64,000 bases of DNA from an uncultured Granulosicoccaceae bacterium. GTDB lineage: Bacteria; Pseudomonadota; Gammaproteobacteria; CALCKW01. Below the pieces are notes generated by a model. That model saw nothing but the letters and a program-made list of their open reading frames with translations, was not told where the DNA came from and did no database searches. A program made the translations under genes and the position numbers. The stretch spans positions 24,189-88,188 of the forward strand of contig CALCKW010000049.1 of assembly GCA_937965695.1 (NCBI GenBank). Direction: 5' to 3'. Below, piece by piece: positions 1 to 10,466 of the stretch (positions are counted from its first letter, which is position 1; every line of letters begins with the position of its first letter).

Positions 1-1008
1 ATGGCCGATAACATGGCGCAGGGCGACAGGTGCGGGGTGCAGCGCATTGACGATACTGTTGTCTGGAGCGACAACTTCAAACGGTGCCAGAGATGCAGCA
101 TTGTTAGGGATCTCCGGGGCGATAGCACACTTGAGTGCGTAACAGGCATAGGCTTTGGTGTAGACCAACGGCACGTTTATACCTTTTTTGTCGAGACCTG
201 AGCTGCCGTCAAAGTCACAGACAATGCGGTCTTCTTGAATATCGAGCTTTACTTTTAAATCAATGGGTTTGCTGTAGCCATCGATACGCATCTCGCCACT
301 GGCCTGTTTGCGCGGCAGCGCGGCGATGCGTTCCAAGGTGGCACGCCGAGAGTTATCCAAGATAAACGTGCCAATCGTGTCGAGATCAGTCTGTGCAAAC
401 TCTTGCAACATTTCAAGCAGGCGGCGGTGCCCTATTTCATTGCAACTGGCCAGTGCGTATATGTCACCCACCAGTTGATCGGGTTCACGCACATTGCCGC
501 GCACCAGAGACAACAAGGTTTTATCAACAATGCCCTTGTCCGCAAACTTCATGATGGGTATATACAGCCCTTCTTCATAAACGGAGTTTGCGTCTGCGCC
601 AAAACCGCGACCACCAATGTCGACCACATGTGCGGTACAGGCAAAAAATCCAACATGCTTACCTTGATAAAACGTCGGACTAACAACAGTGATATCGTGC
701 AGATGGCCCGTGCCTTCCCAAGGATCATTAGTGATGTAGACATCGTCTTCAAAAATGTTGTCGACACCGATTCGACGAATAAAATGGCCAACTGCATCAG
801 CCATGGCGTTAACGTGTCCAGGTGTTCCGGTAACCGCCTGTGCCAACATTTGGCCAGCGGTGTCGTAGACACCCGCAGAGAGATCCCCTGCTTCACGTAC
901 TGACGTAGAAAACGCCGTTCGCACTAGCACCTGCGCCTGCTCTTCCACCACAGAAATCAACCGATTCCACATCACTTGATGTAGCACTGCTTGTTGAGAT
1001 TGTTTCAT
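1..1008 (-). CDS. Hydantoinase B / N-methylhydantoinase (oxoprolinase) subunit B, 3' part outside window
   Basis: Minus-strand reading from ATG at 1008 gives MKQSQQAVLHQVMWNRLISVVEEQAQVLVRTAFSTSVREAGDLSAGVYD..., a HyuB-type N-terminus; open to the window edge; ATGA overlap with the upstream hyuA stop at 1005. Confidence 0.9.
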   Translation of the reverse strand, partial: MKQSQQAVLHQVMWNRLISVVEEQAQVLVRTAFSTSVREAGDLSAGVYDTAGQMLAQAVTGTPGHVNAMADAVGHFIRRIGVDNIFEDDVYITNDPWEGTGHLHDITVVSPTFYQGKHVGFFACTAHVVDIGGRGFGADANSVYEEGLYIPIMKFADKGIVDKTLLSLVRGNVREPDQLVGDIYALASCNEIGHRRLLEMLQEFAQTDLDTIGTFILDNSRRATLERIAALPRKQASGEMRIDGYSKPIDLKVKLDIQEDRIVCDFDGSSGLDKKGINVPLVYTKAYACYALKCAIAPEIPNNAASLAPFEVVAPDNSIVNALHPAPVALRHVIGH

Positions 1009-3146
1009 GTGCTTGCTCCCAATTGGGCCGAGTCAGTGGTGGCAGTTTGCTCTTGCAGCGTAATATCGATACAACCATCACTTTGTAATTGCGCAGCTCG
1101 GCTGGCAGGTAAAATAATAGTCGTTTCATCCTCAGTGATCACCGCAGGACCAATGACCGTCTGGCCCGGCTCAATGTTGTCTCGCAGTACAACAGCGGCG
1201 TTTTGCTGTTGGCCCAAAGCCGCATCAAATACCGGGCGATGACCCGCTACCGGTGCAGAATCACCTTCAATCACCGGCGCCAATGGACTCACTTGGGCTG
1301 CAGGTGTTGTGGCGTTGACCGACCATACGGTTATCTCGATATCCATTCCATCCACCGGTCGACCAAAGAGAGCGGTGTAATCCCGCTCAAACAGATCGCT
1401 GTAGGTTTGCGGATCGGGGTTACGTGCTTGCTCGGCACTCAGCACCACAGGGATCTCCCACCCTTGGCCCGTGTAACGCATATACACTTTGAACTCGTGT
1501 TCTATGTCAGAGGTGGCATCGCAACCGAGTACAAAACGGGTTGATTCTGTTTCAAGCTCACCCAACAAATGACGGATATGGTCGGCATCAAACGCCGACA
1601 ATCGCATATAAACACTGCGGTTTGCTTCAAAGCTCGAGGGGGCACGCAAAAAGCCAATAGCTGACCCCACCCCAGCACCCGAAGGCACAAGCAGTCGGTC
1701 AACACCCAGCTTTTCGCACAGGCGCGCAGCGTGTAGCGGTGCCGCCCCGCCAAACGCGATCATGGTGTACTCAGACAAGTCTTCGCCATTTTCCACGGCG
1801 TGTACCCGAGCAGCATTCGCCATGTTTTCGTCAACAACCTCTGACAATCCATACGCTGCTGTCAGGGAATCCATCTCTAGCGGCTCACCTAGACTGGCGA
1901 GCACGTCAGCGGATTGATCAGCTTGCAGTTTAATGGTTCCACCGGCAAAATTATCTGGGTCAAGCTTGCCAAGCACAAGATCTGCATCAGTGACTGCAGC
2001 ACGATCTCCACCTCGCCCATAACAAGCGGGACCAGGTTCAGAACCGGCCGACTCGGGGCCCACGCGTATTTGGCGCATGGCATCCACGTGGGCAAGCGAG
2101 CCACCGCCGGCTCCGATCTCGACCATATCAATAACGGGAATCGAGATAGGCATGCCAGAACCTTTCTTGAATCGGTAACTACGGGCAACTTCAAAGACGC
2201 GACTGGTTTTAGGGCTTTGGTTTTTGATTAAACAAATTTTTGCAGTAGTGCCACCCATGTCAAATGAGAGCACTTTATCTAAACCGTAGCGTGCTGCAAT
2301 ATGCGCTGCGAATACAGCACCACCTGCGGGGCCGGATTCAACCAAACGAACGGGGAACTCAGCAGCGTCTTCCAACGAGATGATCCCGCCACCGGAATGC
2401 ATCAAAAAGATTTTGCAGCCCACGCCTTCTTCGGCTAAACGACCCGCAAGGCGACCCAAGTAACTTTTCATCAGCGGTTTTATATAGGCGTTGGCGACTA
2501 CTGTGTTGAAGCGCTCGTATTCGCGCATCTGCGGAGACACTTCACTGGATAGCGACACCATTGCCGTCGGGAAGCGTTCGGCCAGTACCTCGCGCACCAG
2601 CTGCTCGTGATTTCCGTTGATGTAGGAGTGCAATAGCCCAACCGCGATACTCTGGTAACCCGCTGCTTTTAGTCGGTCAACGAGTACTTCTACATCCGCG
2701 CGCTGGAGTTCAATCAGTACTTCACCGCTGGCGGCTATTCGCTCTTCCAGTGTGTAACGGCACTGTCGAGGCAACAAGGGTTCTGGCAGTTGGAGGTTGA
2801 GGTCATATTGTTCGAAGCGCGATTCCGTGCGCATCTCAATAACGTCACGAAAACCCTGCGTGGTGATCAGCGCAGTCTTTGCACCCCGTCGCTCGATCAG
2901 TGCATTGGTGGCGAGTGTGGTGCCATGGATGATGCGATCGATGTTGGCAGGGACAATACCCGCTCGGTCACACACTTGTAGCATGCCATCAACAATTGCG
3001 TCTTCCGGCGCTGCGTAGGTGGTGAGTACTTTGGTTGAAAACTGTTTTTCACCCACCTCGAGCACCACATCAGTGAATGTACCGCCAATATCGACGCCTA
3101 ACCGAATCGAAGTGTCTTGATTCACAGCTTTACCCACGTTAAACAA
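1005..3146 (-). CDS. Hydantoinase/oxoprolinase subunit A (HyuA family)
   Basis: 713 aa ORF with RLGVDIGGTFTDVV, HGTTLATNALIERRG and FDMGGTTAK motifs typical of HyuA; the true start may be the internal GTG (VNQDTSIRLG). Confidence 0.93.
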   Translation of the reverse strand: MFNVGKAVNQDTSIRLGVDIGGTFTDVVLEVGEKQFSTKVLTTYAAPEDAIVDGMLQVCDRAGIVPANIDRIIHGTTLATNALIERRGAKTALITTQGFRDVIEMRTESRFEQYDLNLQLPEPLLPRQCRYTLEERIAASGEVLIELQRADVEVLVDRLKAAGYQSIAVGLLHSYINGNHEQLVREVLAERFPTAMVSLSSEVSPQMREYERFNTVVANAYIKPLMKSYLGRLAGRLAEEGVGCKIFLMHSGGGIISLEDAAEFPVRLVESGPAGGAVFAAHIAARYGLDKVLSFDMGGTTAKICLIKNQSPKTSRVFEVARSYRFKKGSGMPISIPVIDMVEIGAGGGSLAHVDAMRQIRVGPESAGSEPGPACYGRGGDRAAVTDADLVLGKLDPDNFAGGTIKLQADQSADVLASLGEPLEMDSLTAAYGLSEVVDENMANAARVHAVENGEDLSEYTMIAFGGAAPLHAARLCEKLGVDRLLVPSGAGVGSAIGFLRAPSSFEANRSVYMRLSAFDADHIRHLLGELETESTRFVLGCDATSDIEHEFKVYMRYTGQGWEIPVVLSAEQARNPDPQTYSDLFERDYTALFGRPVDGMDIEITVWSVNATTPAAQVSPLAPVIEGDSAPVAGHRPVFDAALGQQQNAAVVLRDNIEPGQTVIGPAVITEDETTIILPASRAAQLQSDGCIDITLQEQTATTDSAQLGAST

Positions 3147-3234
3147 TTAGTTGGCTCTACAATACTCAAGCGATTGAATAATATCTAATTATAGTTTTTT
3201 ATTGATAGGATAATTTTTTGCTATCGAATCACAG

Positions 3235-3268
3235 ACACAAACACAAACACAAACACAAACACAAACAA
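3235..3268. repeat. Hexanucleotide simple sequence repeat (ACACAA)5 plus partial unit
   Basis: Direct reading: acacaa x5 followed by acaa, between the DMT transporter stop and hyuA. Confidence 0.95.
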
Positions 3269-3269
3269 C

Positions 3270-4232
3270 CTAGAGAGCCTTTGGAACAGAAGTCTGATCC
3301 AGTCGATTCACCAAGCGTTCTCGATAAACAATGTATAGAGCAGCGGCAATAATCACCGTGGCACCCAACAAGGTGTACCCGTCTGGGATTTCATCAAAAA
3401 AGAAGTAGCCCAATATCGCTGCGTAAATGAGCTGCATGTATTGGATATTGCTCACCACACTGGCCTCCCCTAAACGCAGCGCTTTGATACCAACCCACTG
3501 GCCCACTGAAGCCAAAACTCCCATGAGCAGCAACAACAGCAGCCCTTTGAGATCGGGGGTCTGCCACAACCAAAACAGGGGAAAACCGGCAAATAAACCA
3601 ACAAAGACAGATTGGTAAACCAGCAGCGTAGCGGTGGATTCTGTCTGGGAGAGTTTTCGAACAGAGATCAATGCAACCGCTCCTGCCATCGCCGCGCCAA
3701 CAGGCACTAGGGCGGCGACATTAAAAAAACCTTCCACGCCAGGCTGCATCACTATGACCACACCAATAAAACCAGCCACCACGGCCCCTAATCGGTGTAT
3801 ACCAACAGGCTCGTTTAAAAAAAGAAACGCTAACAGCGATACAAACAACACCTGCGCAAAGCCAAGCGTGATGGCTGTAGTCAGTGGCAGCAAAGTGAGC
3901 GCCCAGAGGCCGCCCGACAGCGCGACAAAGGCACCCAGTAACCGCGTGGCATGTAGCTTGGGATGTTCGGTTTTTAAACTACCGGGGAAGGACTTGGCAA
4001 TCGAAGGCAGACACGACAAAAAAACCACCGCTTGCCGAAAAAACAGTATTTGCAAAACGTGGTATTCAAGCGATGCGGCTTTGGCCATTGCAGCTGCTAC
4101 GGCAAATAGCGCAAAAGACAACAATGCCCAGAGCACGCCTCGTGTATTGAGACTAATTGCAGGTGTGCTGGTTGCAGCAATAGGCGTATCGGCCATTAGG
4201 GGTAAACAGTCTCGCGTGGGATTGAGTAACAA
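3270..4232 (-). CDS. DMT-superfamily (EamA) transporter
   Basis: 320 aa, about 10 hydrophobic segments, EamA-like duplicated halves. Confidence 0.88.
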   Translation of the reverse strand: MLLNPTRDCLPLMADTPIAATSTPAISLNTRGVLWALLSFALFAVAAAMAKAASLEYHVLQILFFRQAVVFLSCLPSIAKSFPGSLKTEHPKLHATRLLGAFVALSGGLWALTLLPLTTAITLGFAQVLFVSLLAFLFLNEPVGIHRLGAVVAGFIGVVIVMQPGVEGFFNVAALVPVGAAMAGAVALISVRKLSQTESTATLLVYQSVFVGLFAGFPLFWLWQTPDLKGLLLLLLMGVLASVGQWVGIKALRLGEASVVSNIQYMQLIYAAILGYFFFDEIPDGYTLLGATVIIAAALYIVYRERLVNRLDQTSVPKAL

Positions 4233-4309
4233 GGTACACGGTATTGTTGTTTATCGCTTGGTAGATGTTACTCTGCGGCGCTCGCACGTGTTTCTTAGAG
4301 GATTAGCCC

Positions 4310-4936
4310 ATGTTAGATGCGACTCAAATTGTGACCTATGCTACTGCGCTTGGTGTTGCAGCGGCTATACCGGGCCCCGGTATGACCGCCCTTTTGGCAC
4401 GCAGTGTTGGCTCAGGTGCGCTAGCGGCTTACGCGATGCTCGCCGGATTAATTATAGGCGACCTGACTTATCTGTCTTTTGCCGTGTTTGGCATGGCGGT
4501 GTTGGCCAAAAGTTTTAGTGTATTGTTTGTGGCCGTAAAGTGGGGAGCTATTGCTTACTTGTGTTATCTAGCGTGGTCTTTCTGGCACGCAGCTCACCAA
4601 CCTATTTCAACGACTGAAAAACCTAGCCGAAAAGACCTTTTAACCGCAGCTCTATCGGGGTATACCATCACGCTCGGCAACCCAAAAACGATAGCTTTCT
4701 ATCTCGCATTGTTACCCCTTGCCATCGATCTCGAGTCAATCTCAGTGCAGAGCTGGGCTCTTATATTAGTGCCGCTGACGGCGCTGGTGCTGATTGTTGT
4801 TGGCTCTGTCTTTATCCTTGGCGCTCTAAGTGTGCGACGGACTTTAGCCAGTGACCGCGCGCAAAAGCTGCTGCATCGCGGTGCTGCTGTGACGATGCTG
4901 AGCGCTGCAGGCACAATGGCTATAAAAGAGTCGTAA
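4310..4936 (+). CDS. LysE/RhtB family amino-acid exporter
   Basis: 208 aa; N-terminal GVAAAIPGPGM motif and NPKTIAFYLALLP segment characteristic of LysE/RhtB. Confidence 0.9.
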   Translation: MLDATQIVTYATALGVAAAIPGPGMTALLARSVGSGALAAYAMLAGLIIGDLTYLSFAVFGMAVLAKSFSVLFVAVKWGAIAYLCYLAWSFWHAAHQPISTTEKPSRKDLLTAALSGYTITLGNPKTIAFYLALLPLAIDLESISVQSWALILVPLTALVLIVVGSVFILGALSVRRTLASDRAQKLLHRGAAVTMLSAAGTMAIKES

Positions 4937-5096
4937 AACCCTACACACACCTGAAAACCATGGGAATACCAGGCACTGCAACCTTGATTGCCTTTACAAT
5001 TATTTCATTTCCATCTGCCAACTTTTGATTCGTTCGCCAATAACGGGTTCAACCTTTGCCTGTTGATATCAATCGTTCAACAGACACGGAAAAGTT

Positions 5097-6836
5097 GTGC
5101 AAAAGATACTCGAATCATTGTCTAAGAAGACTAATTCAGCTGTTTTCATCACCACGCTCGTCATCACCATGGCAGCCTGCTCTGAACAGAATGGCGCGTT
5201 GTCCGGAACAGAAACTGATTCCTCAGCAGGAAACGGATCATCAGAATCCAACGAGACCGCTGAACCAAACACGAGTACGTCAACCAACTCTGCACCGTCG
5301 GTGGACACCACGATACCCGTTGCCGATGCGAAGCAAATTTCACCCAGCGCAAGTTTGCAGGTGACTTTTGATCGATCGCTTTTGGTTTCAAGCGTTGATC
5401 ACACCCAATTTACATTGCATCAAAATGGAAATTTGGTCGCAGCCCAAGTTGAGTTTGACGGTTCAATTGCCACCTTAATACCGGATGAAGATTTAGTTGC
5501 ATCAACCCACTACACCGCCACCGTCAACAGCGGAATTGTTGACACCGACGGCAATGCGCTCGTACCGCACAGCTGGGATTTTTTCACTGAAGGAAATGGT
5601 TGGAGCGTAGAGCAGCAGATTGGACCAAGCGAAGACAACCCCCACTACCCTCAAGTCAGCCTAAATACCGCTGGAAATGCAATCGCGGTCTGGTACCAAG
5701 ACAATGGCAGCAAAGACAGCATATTCGCCAAACATTTCTCACCTGATTCTGGCTGGGGAACATCAGAGAGGATTGACGCCGAGCTTGGCGATGCGCTGAA
5801 CCCTCAAGTTGGCTTAGACGACAACGGGAACGCACTTGCAGTATGGCGGCACCAACAAGGGTATATGCATATCCGAGCAAATAACTACTCCGCAGACACG
5901 GGCTGGGCAGCTGATAAGTTGCTTGAACTGGATTCCACCACAGCCTCTCCCCCTCAGATCAGTGTTAACGCCGATGGGTACGCAATTGCAGTTTGGAGTC
6001 TAGACGACCCAGGTACATCCACAAGCGACAGTATATATGCCAATCTCTACTCGCCTGAAACTGGCTGGGGCGGTGCCGAGCTGCTTGAATCAAGCGCTGA
6101 GAATGCCAGCGACGCTCAAGTCGGTCTTGACGCTAATGGCAATGCGCTCGTGGTGTGGATTCAAGACGACGGCGCTGACGATAGTATTTACGCCAACCAT
6201 TACTCTGCCGGATCGGGCTGGGGTACTGCAGAACTGATAGAAACAAACTCAGGCAGAGCCAGTCGCCTGCACGTTGATTTTGCAGCTAACGGAAATGCCT
6301 TCGCCATTTGGAAGGAATTTAACAGCGGCAATAGCGCATACGACATACTCACAAGTCGCTATTCGATCGAAAGTGGATGGGAAACTTCCGAGTCAATTAG
6401 ATCCGGTGTCGAGTATTCAACTAGCCCTCAGATATCGGTTAACTCAGCGGGTCATGCGATGGCCTCGTGGCACCAACTTGATGGCTCGACATCGAGCATT
6501 TACGCCATGAGCTATTCCGCGCAGACTGGATGGCAATCTGTCGAATTAATAGAATCAAACTCGGGGAACGCCTTGTCTCCAACGGTTGTTCTTGATTCAT
6601 TGGGTAACTCTTTGGTCTTATGGCGACAGGACGAGGGCTCCGTATATAGCTTATACACCAACCGTTATTCAGCCACGACAAATAGCTGGGCCCAGGCTGA
6701 ATTAATCGAATCAAGCGCTGCCTATGCGACTTACCATCAACTAAGTAATAACGCTGATGGTCATGCTATCGCCATATGGAAACAAGACGATGTTATTAAA
6801 GTTTCGCATTTCGACCCTAGAGTAGTCGCGCCTTGA
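5097..6836 (+). CDS. Lipoprotein with Ig-like (SbsA/Big_5-like) domain and 8 tandem ~52-aa GW...AxW repeats (predicted 8-bladed beta-propeller)
   Basis: Lipobox-like ITMAAC then S/T/E-rich linker; Ig-like segment ...LQVTFDRSLLVSSVDHTQFTL...TDGNALVPHSWDFFTEG; then 8 repeats marked by GW(G/x)xAELIE and GNAxAVWxQDD. Confidence 0.8.
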   Translation: MQKILESLSKKTNSAVFITTLVITMAACSEQNGALSGTETDSSAGNGSSESNETAEPNTSTSTNSAPSVDTTIPVADAKQISPSASLQVTFDRSLLVSSVDHTQFTLHQNGNLVAAQVEFDGSIATLIPDEDLVASTHYTATVNSGIVDTDGNALVPHSWDFFTEGNGWSVEQQIGPSEDNPHYPQVSLNTAGNAIAVWYQDNGSKDSIFAKHFSPDSGWGTSERIDAELGDALNPQVGLDDNGNALAVWRHQQGYMHIRANNYSADTGWAADKLLELDSTTASPPQISVNADGYAIAVWSLDDPGTSTSDSIYANLYSPETGWGGAELLESSAENASDAQVGLDANGNALVVWIQDDGADDSIYANHYSAGSGWGTAELIETNSGRASRLHVDFAANGNAFAIWKEFNSGNSAYDILTSRYSIESGWETSESIRSGVEYSTSPQISVNSAGHAMASWHQLDGSTSSIYAMSYSAQTGWQSVELIESNSGNALSPTVVLDSLGNSLVLWRQDEGSVYSLYTNRYSATTNSWAQAELIESSAAYATYHQLSNNADGHAIAIWKQDDVIKVSHFDPRVVAP

Positions 6837-7010
6837 TATAGAAAGCCCGTTCATTCACTTGGGCTGAGAACGCCACCATTTGAATGAGCAGCTAAAGCCT
6901 AATAGTACGGAGATAATGGCTTTTTTTTAAGAACCAATTTTTATATTCGACTAAGTTGAATATATTTTTAACGCTACCAAAACATGAGTTGTTTTTAGCG
7001 AAGAGCACTT

Positions 7011-7922
7011 TCAACACGAGTCACCGGCGTCAATCAAAAATGCCTTAGAAACTTCAGCAGCGATCGCCGCGGCTCGTGCCACAATACCGGGTGATTTCTC
7101 GGCATCGTAACGAGCATAAAAATCCAATTGCGCCGGTGTCCAAGGGTAGTCCAGTCGAACCAACTCAGATTTAGCCAACTCTTTGTAAACCATCGCCGCC
7201 GGCAACGTGCCAATGCCCATTCCATCCACACACATTTGCAAGCTGGCCGAGACGTTGTTCGACTGCACTAATCGCGGGTGAATGTCTCGACGTGAGGCAA
7301 AATGCTGCACAACCTCTTTATGTGGTCTCGTATTTCTGGCATGCGTTATCACGGGATATTGAGCCAAGTCTTCAATATTCACTGCATGTTCTGGCAAAGC
7401 AATTGAGGGTGACGCTACCCAGATTAACGGATATTCCCCCAAGGGAATTTCGCCACTGGTTTGGTGGTTAAAAGGTGCATTTTGCAAGGCCAAGTCAATG
7501 GACCTGTCGCGTAATTCTTTACTCAGATTGACCGAGATATCCACACTCAGCTCAACGAGCGTTTGAGGAAATTGTTCTTTTAAGGCTTTCAGGTATTCGC
7601 GCAACCAAGTGCGAGCCACCATTTCTGTCACCCCTAAACGCAGCACTCCGTCATACAGAGATGCTTGGTCAGCGGCTTCCATCAATTGCTCTGCACTCTG
7701 CAACACCTGGCGAGCGCGATATAAAAGCTCTTGCCCTTTAGTCGTCAATCGCACAGAGCCAGCGTCTCGGTCCATCAGACTGACCTGCAGCGTTGTCTCT
7801 AACGAAGAGATACGAGAAGAGATATTGGGTTGCGTGGTGTTGAGTCTTTCCGCCGCCCGCCTAAAACTGCCAAGGTCAGCGACCCAGACAAAGGCTTCCA
7901 ATTGCTTGAGGTTAAAGTTCAC
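7011..7922 (-). CDS. LysR-family transcriptional regulator
   Basis: 303 aa; N-terminal HTH NLKQLEAFVWVADLGSFRRAAERLNTTQPNISSRISSLE. Confidence 0.92.
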   Translation of the reverse strand: MNFNLKQLEAFVWVADLGSFRRAAERLNTTQPNISSRISSLETTLQVSLMDRDAGSVRLTTKGQELLYRARQVLQSAEQLMEAADQASLYDGVLRLGVTEMVARTWLREYLKALKEQFPQTLVELSVDISVNLSKELRDRSIDLALQNAPFNHQTSGEIPLGEYPLIWVASPSIALPEHAVNIEDLAQYPVITHARNTRPHKEVVQHFASRRDIHPRLVQSNNVSASLQMCVDGMGIGTLPAAMVYKELAKSELVRLDYPWTPAQLDFYARYDAEKSPGIVARAAAIAAEVSKAFLIDAGDSC

Positions 7923-8039
7923 GCTTACAGCTCCCTGCCCTAAACCCTAAGCATCGGTCATTTGCGGTCGCAGACACAATAGCCGAATGAAATTTGGCTT
8001 TAAAATGCGCGCTAATTCGTCATTCTTAACCCGAAAAAA

Positions 8040-8963
8040 TCAAGATTGCTGCGCCAGCAACTCCTCAACGTAGGCCTCCGTATTCGGATTCGGTCTTGCG
8101 CCCTTTCGGGTGATGGCCGAATAATGCGTGACAAGTTTTCTGCTCTCTGGTTGGATAGCCTGCAGCTTCCCCTCGTCAACCCAGCGCTGCGCAAGATGAT
8201 TGGGTAGAAATCCAACGTAGCACCCAGTCAGTATTAAAAAAGCCATGCCTTCACGATCGGTAGACGTCGCTGAAGCCTTTAAAACCATCTGGTTTTTTTT
8301 GGTATCAATCGCCTGCGGATAGGCCGGTAAAACAGCATCAATATCACCAAGAGCTTTGTCACTGAGCCCGCTGTTGTCATGATCAAACAACGGGTGCCCA
8401 GCACCGCAAAACAAGTTCGACACCTCTTGATACAAAGGAAAATAATTAAGCCCGGGCAGTCGACGGAGATCAGGCACGACCCCCGTGTGTAAGCGGCCTT
8501 CCAAAATTCCCGTCTCTATTTCGTTGGGGGGAATCATGCGGATGTTAATCAGCACTTCTGGACCACGTTTTTTTAGAGCAGCCAAGGCGCTCGTGATGCG
8601 CATCCGCGGCATGGTCACCAAATTATCCGTAATGCCGATATTGAGTTCACCTTTGAGCTCAGTATTGATCGCGTTTACTTGAGACCTGAAGGTTTCCAAT
8701 CCTGCGAACAAGCGCAACATCGCTTCATAAACTTGGTTCCCCTCGTCGGTCACAGAAAAGCCACCGCGCCCTCGATGGCACAGACGCATTTGTAGCAAGC
8801 TCTCTAACTCACTGATCGCCATGCTTATGGCTGGGCGGCTAATGTTGAGCTCAATTTCTGCGGCTGCAAACCCTCTACTCTCAACCACAGCCTTAAAGAT
8901 GCGAAGCAAGCGAATATGTGAATCCCCCAACTTGCGTGGAAGTATTGGAGTGGTTCCAGCCAT
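8040..8963 (-). CDS. LysR-family transcriptional regulator, divergent from the aminotransferase/mmsA pair
   Basis: 307 aa; HTH SHIRLLRIFKAVVESRGFAAAEIELNISRPAISMAISELE. Confidence 0.9.
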   Translation of the reverse strand: MAGTTPILPRKLGDSHIRLLRIFKAVVESRGFAAAEIELNISRPAISMAISELESLLQMRLCHRGRGGFSVTDEGNQVYEAMLRLFAGLETFRSQVNAINTELKGELNIGITDNLVTMPRMRITSALAALKKRGPEVLINIRMIPPNEIETGILEGRLHTGVVPDLRRLPGLNYFPLYQEVSNLFCGAGHPLFDHDNSGLSDKALGDIDAVLPAYPQAIDTKKNQMVLKASATSTDREGMAFLILTGCYVGFLPNHLAQRWVDEGKLQAIQPESRKLVTHYSAITRKGARPNPNTEAYVEELLAQQS

Positions 8964-9095
8964 TGGTTCCCCCTAAGTTAACTGATTACTTATCTTATAA
9001 TAATTAATTATGAAATTAATAACCTGATTAATAGTCGATAATAGCGCCTACACCCCACGCACATCTTTTACGATCAGTAGCTTAGGAGCCTCAGC

Positions 9096-10421
9096 ATGCC
9101 AAACGGTGGATTGACACAAGCCCAATTAGACGCGCATTGGATGCCGTATACCGGCAATCGTGATTTCAAAAAAGATCCTCGGCTGATAGCGTCGGCCTCT
9201 GGCCACTATTACACCAGCACGGATGGCCGTCGGATTTTTGATGGTCTGTCCGGCCTCTGGACTTGCGGTGCAGGCCACAGCCGACCCGAAATAACCGAAG
9301 CGGTGTCCAAACAGGTCCACGAATTGGACTACGCACCTGGCTTCCAGTTTGGTCACCCCAAGTCTTTTGAGCTGGCGCACAAGATCACCGAGTTGATGCC
9401 CGACGGGATGAATCGGGTGTTTTTTACAGGGTCCGGTTCTGAGTCAGTAGAAACCTCTTTGAAGATTGCACGCGCCTATTGGCGAAAGATGGGTCAGGGC
9501 ACCAAAACTCGATTTATTGGTCGAGCTAAGGGTTATCACGGCAGTAACTGGGGGGGAATAAGTGTTGGTGGCATTGTTGGCAATCGTTCGCTATTCGGTC
9601 AGGGTGTTGATTCTGTCCACTTGCCCCATACGATGCTACCTGAAACCACATTTTCCAAAGGCATGCCAAACACCAATGTTGATTTAGCAGGAGAACTGGA
9701 ATCAATAATCGCCGTTCACGATGCCAGCAATATAGCCGCAGTAATCGTCGAACCAATGGCCGGTTCAGCAGGTGTTATCCCCCCTCCAGTCGGTTATCTA
9801 CAACGTCTGCGAGAGATCTGCGACAAGCATAATATTCTGCTGATTTTCGACGAGGTGATTTCGGGTTTTGGTCGCATGGGCAGCAACACGGGTGCTGAAG
9901 AGTTCGGCGTGGTACCTGATATGATGACTTTAGCCAAACAACTAACTAACGGCGTGATACCCATGGGTGCCGTGGTTGCCAATCAAGGAATCTATGATTG
10001 TTTTATGGAGAACGGTGGCGCCGACTACATGGTAGAACTGCCCCATGGCTACACCTACTCCGGGCATCCAGTAGCCTGTGCCGCTGGTATCGCAGCGCTA
10101 GATCTACTCGTCAACGACGACTTAGTCGCCCAAGTTAAAAGCATCTCGCCGCACTTTGAGCAGGCGCTGCACAGCCTCAAAAGCTGCAAATACGTATCCG
10201 ATATTCGAAACTACGGACTTGCCGGTGGCATTACGCTTGAGGCCTCCCCGGGCGAGCCAGCACTGCGACCCTATCAGGTGGCGATGAGTATGTGGAAAAA
10301 AGGCTTTTACATTCGATGTGGTGGTGACACGGTACAACTGGGTTTACCTTTTACCGTCGAAGCCTCCGAAATTGATACACTGATCGCTGCATTGGGCGAA
10401 ACACTCGACGAACAACAATAA
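9096..10421 (+). CDS. Class III omega-aminotransferase (beta-alanine/omega-amino acid--pyruvate type)
   Basis: 441 aa; DAHWMPYTGNRDFKKDPRL N-terminus; LIFDEVISGFGRMG and TLAKQLTNGVIPMGAV PLP-Lys region. Confidence 0.92.
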   Translation: MPNGGLTQAQLDAHWMPYTGNRDFKKDPRLIASASGHYYTSTDGRRIFDGLSGLWTCGAGHSRPEITEAVSKQVHELDYAPGFQFGHPKSFELAHKITELMPDGMNRVFFTGSGSESVETSLKIARAYWRKMGQGTKTRFIGRAKGYHGSNWGGISVGGIVGNRSLFGQGVDSVHLPHTMLPETTFSKGMPNTNVDLAGELESIIAVHDASNIAAVIVEPMAGSAGVIPPPVGYLQRLREICDKHNILLIFDEVISGFGRMGSNTGAEEFGVVPDMMTLAKQLTNGVIPMGAVVANQGIYDCFMENGGADYMVELPHGYTYSGHPVACAAGIAALDLLVNDDLVAQVKSISPHFEQALHSLKSCKYVSDIRNYGLAGGITLEASPGEPALRPYQVAMSMWKKGFYIRCGGDTVQLGLPFTVEASEIDTLIAALGETLDEQQ

Positions 10422-10466
10422 CGATGGCCTGCAAAGCCTTCGCAATTTATTAAACAAGGAATCAAC

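Noticed and set aside
403-903. 166-aa plus-strand ORF at window start
   Set aside because: Antisense to the hyuB reading frame that continues to the window edge
3634-4518. 294-aa plus-strand ORF
   Set aside because: Antisense to the DMT transporter and out of frame with LysE; composition is a codon shadow, no family resemblance
6894-6930. T8 tract with AAGCC/GGCTT after the propeller lipoprotein as terminator
   Set aside because: Stem only about 5 bp with an 18-nt loop; too weak to call
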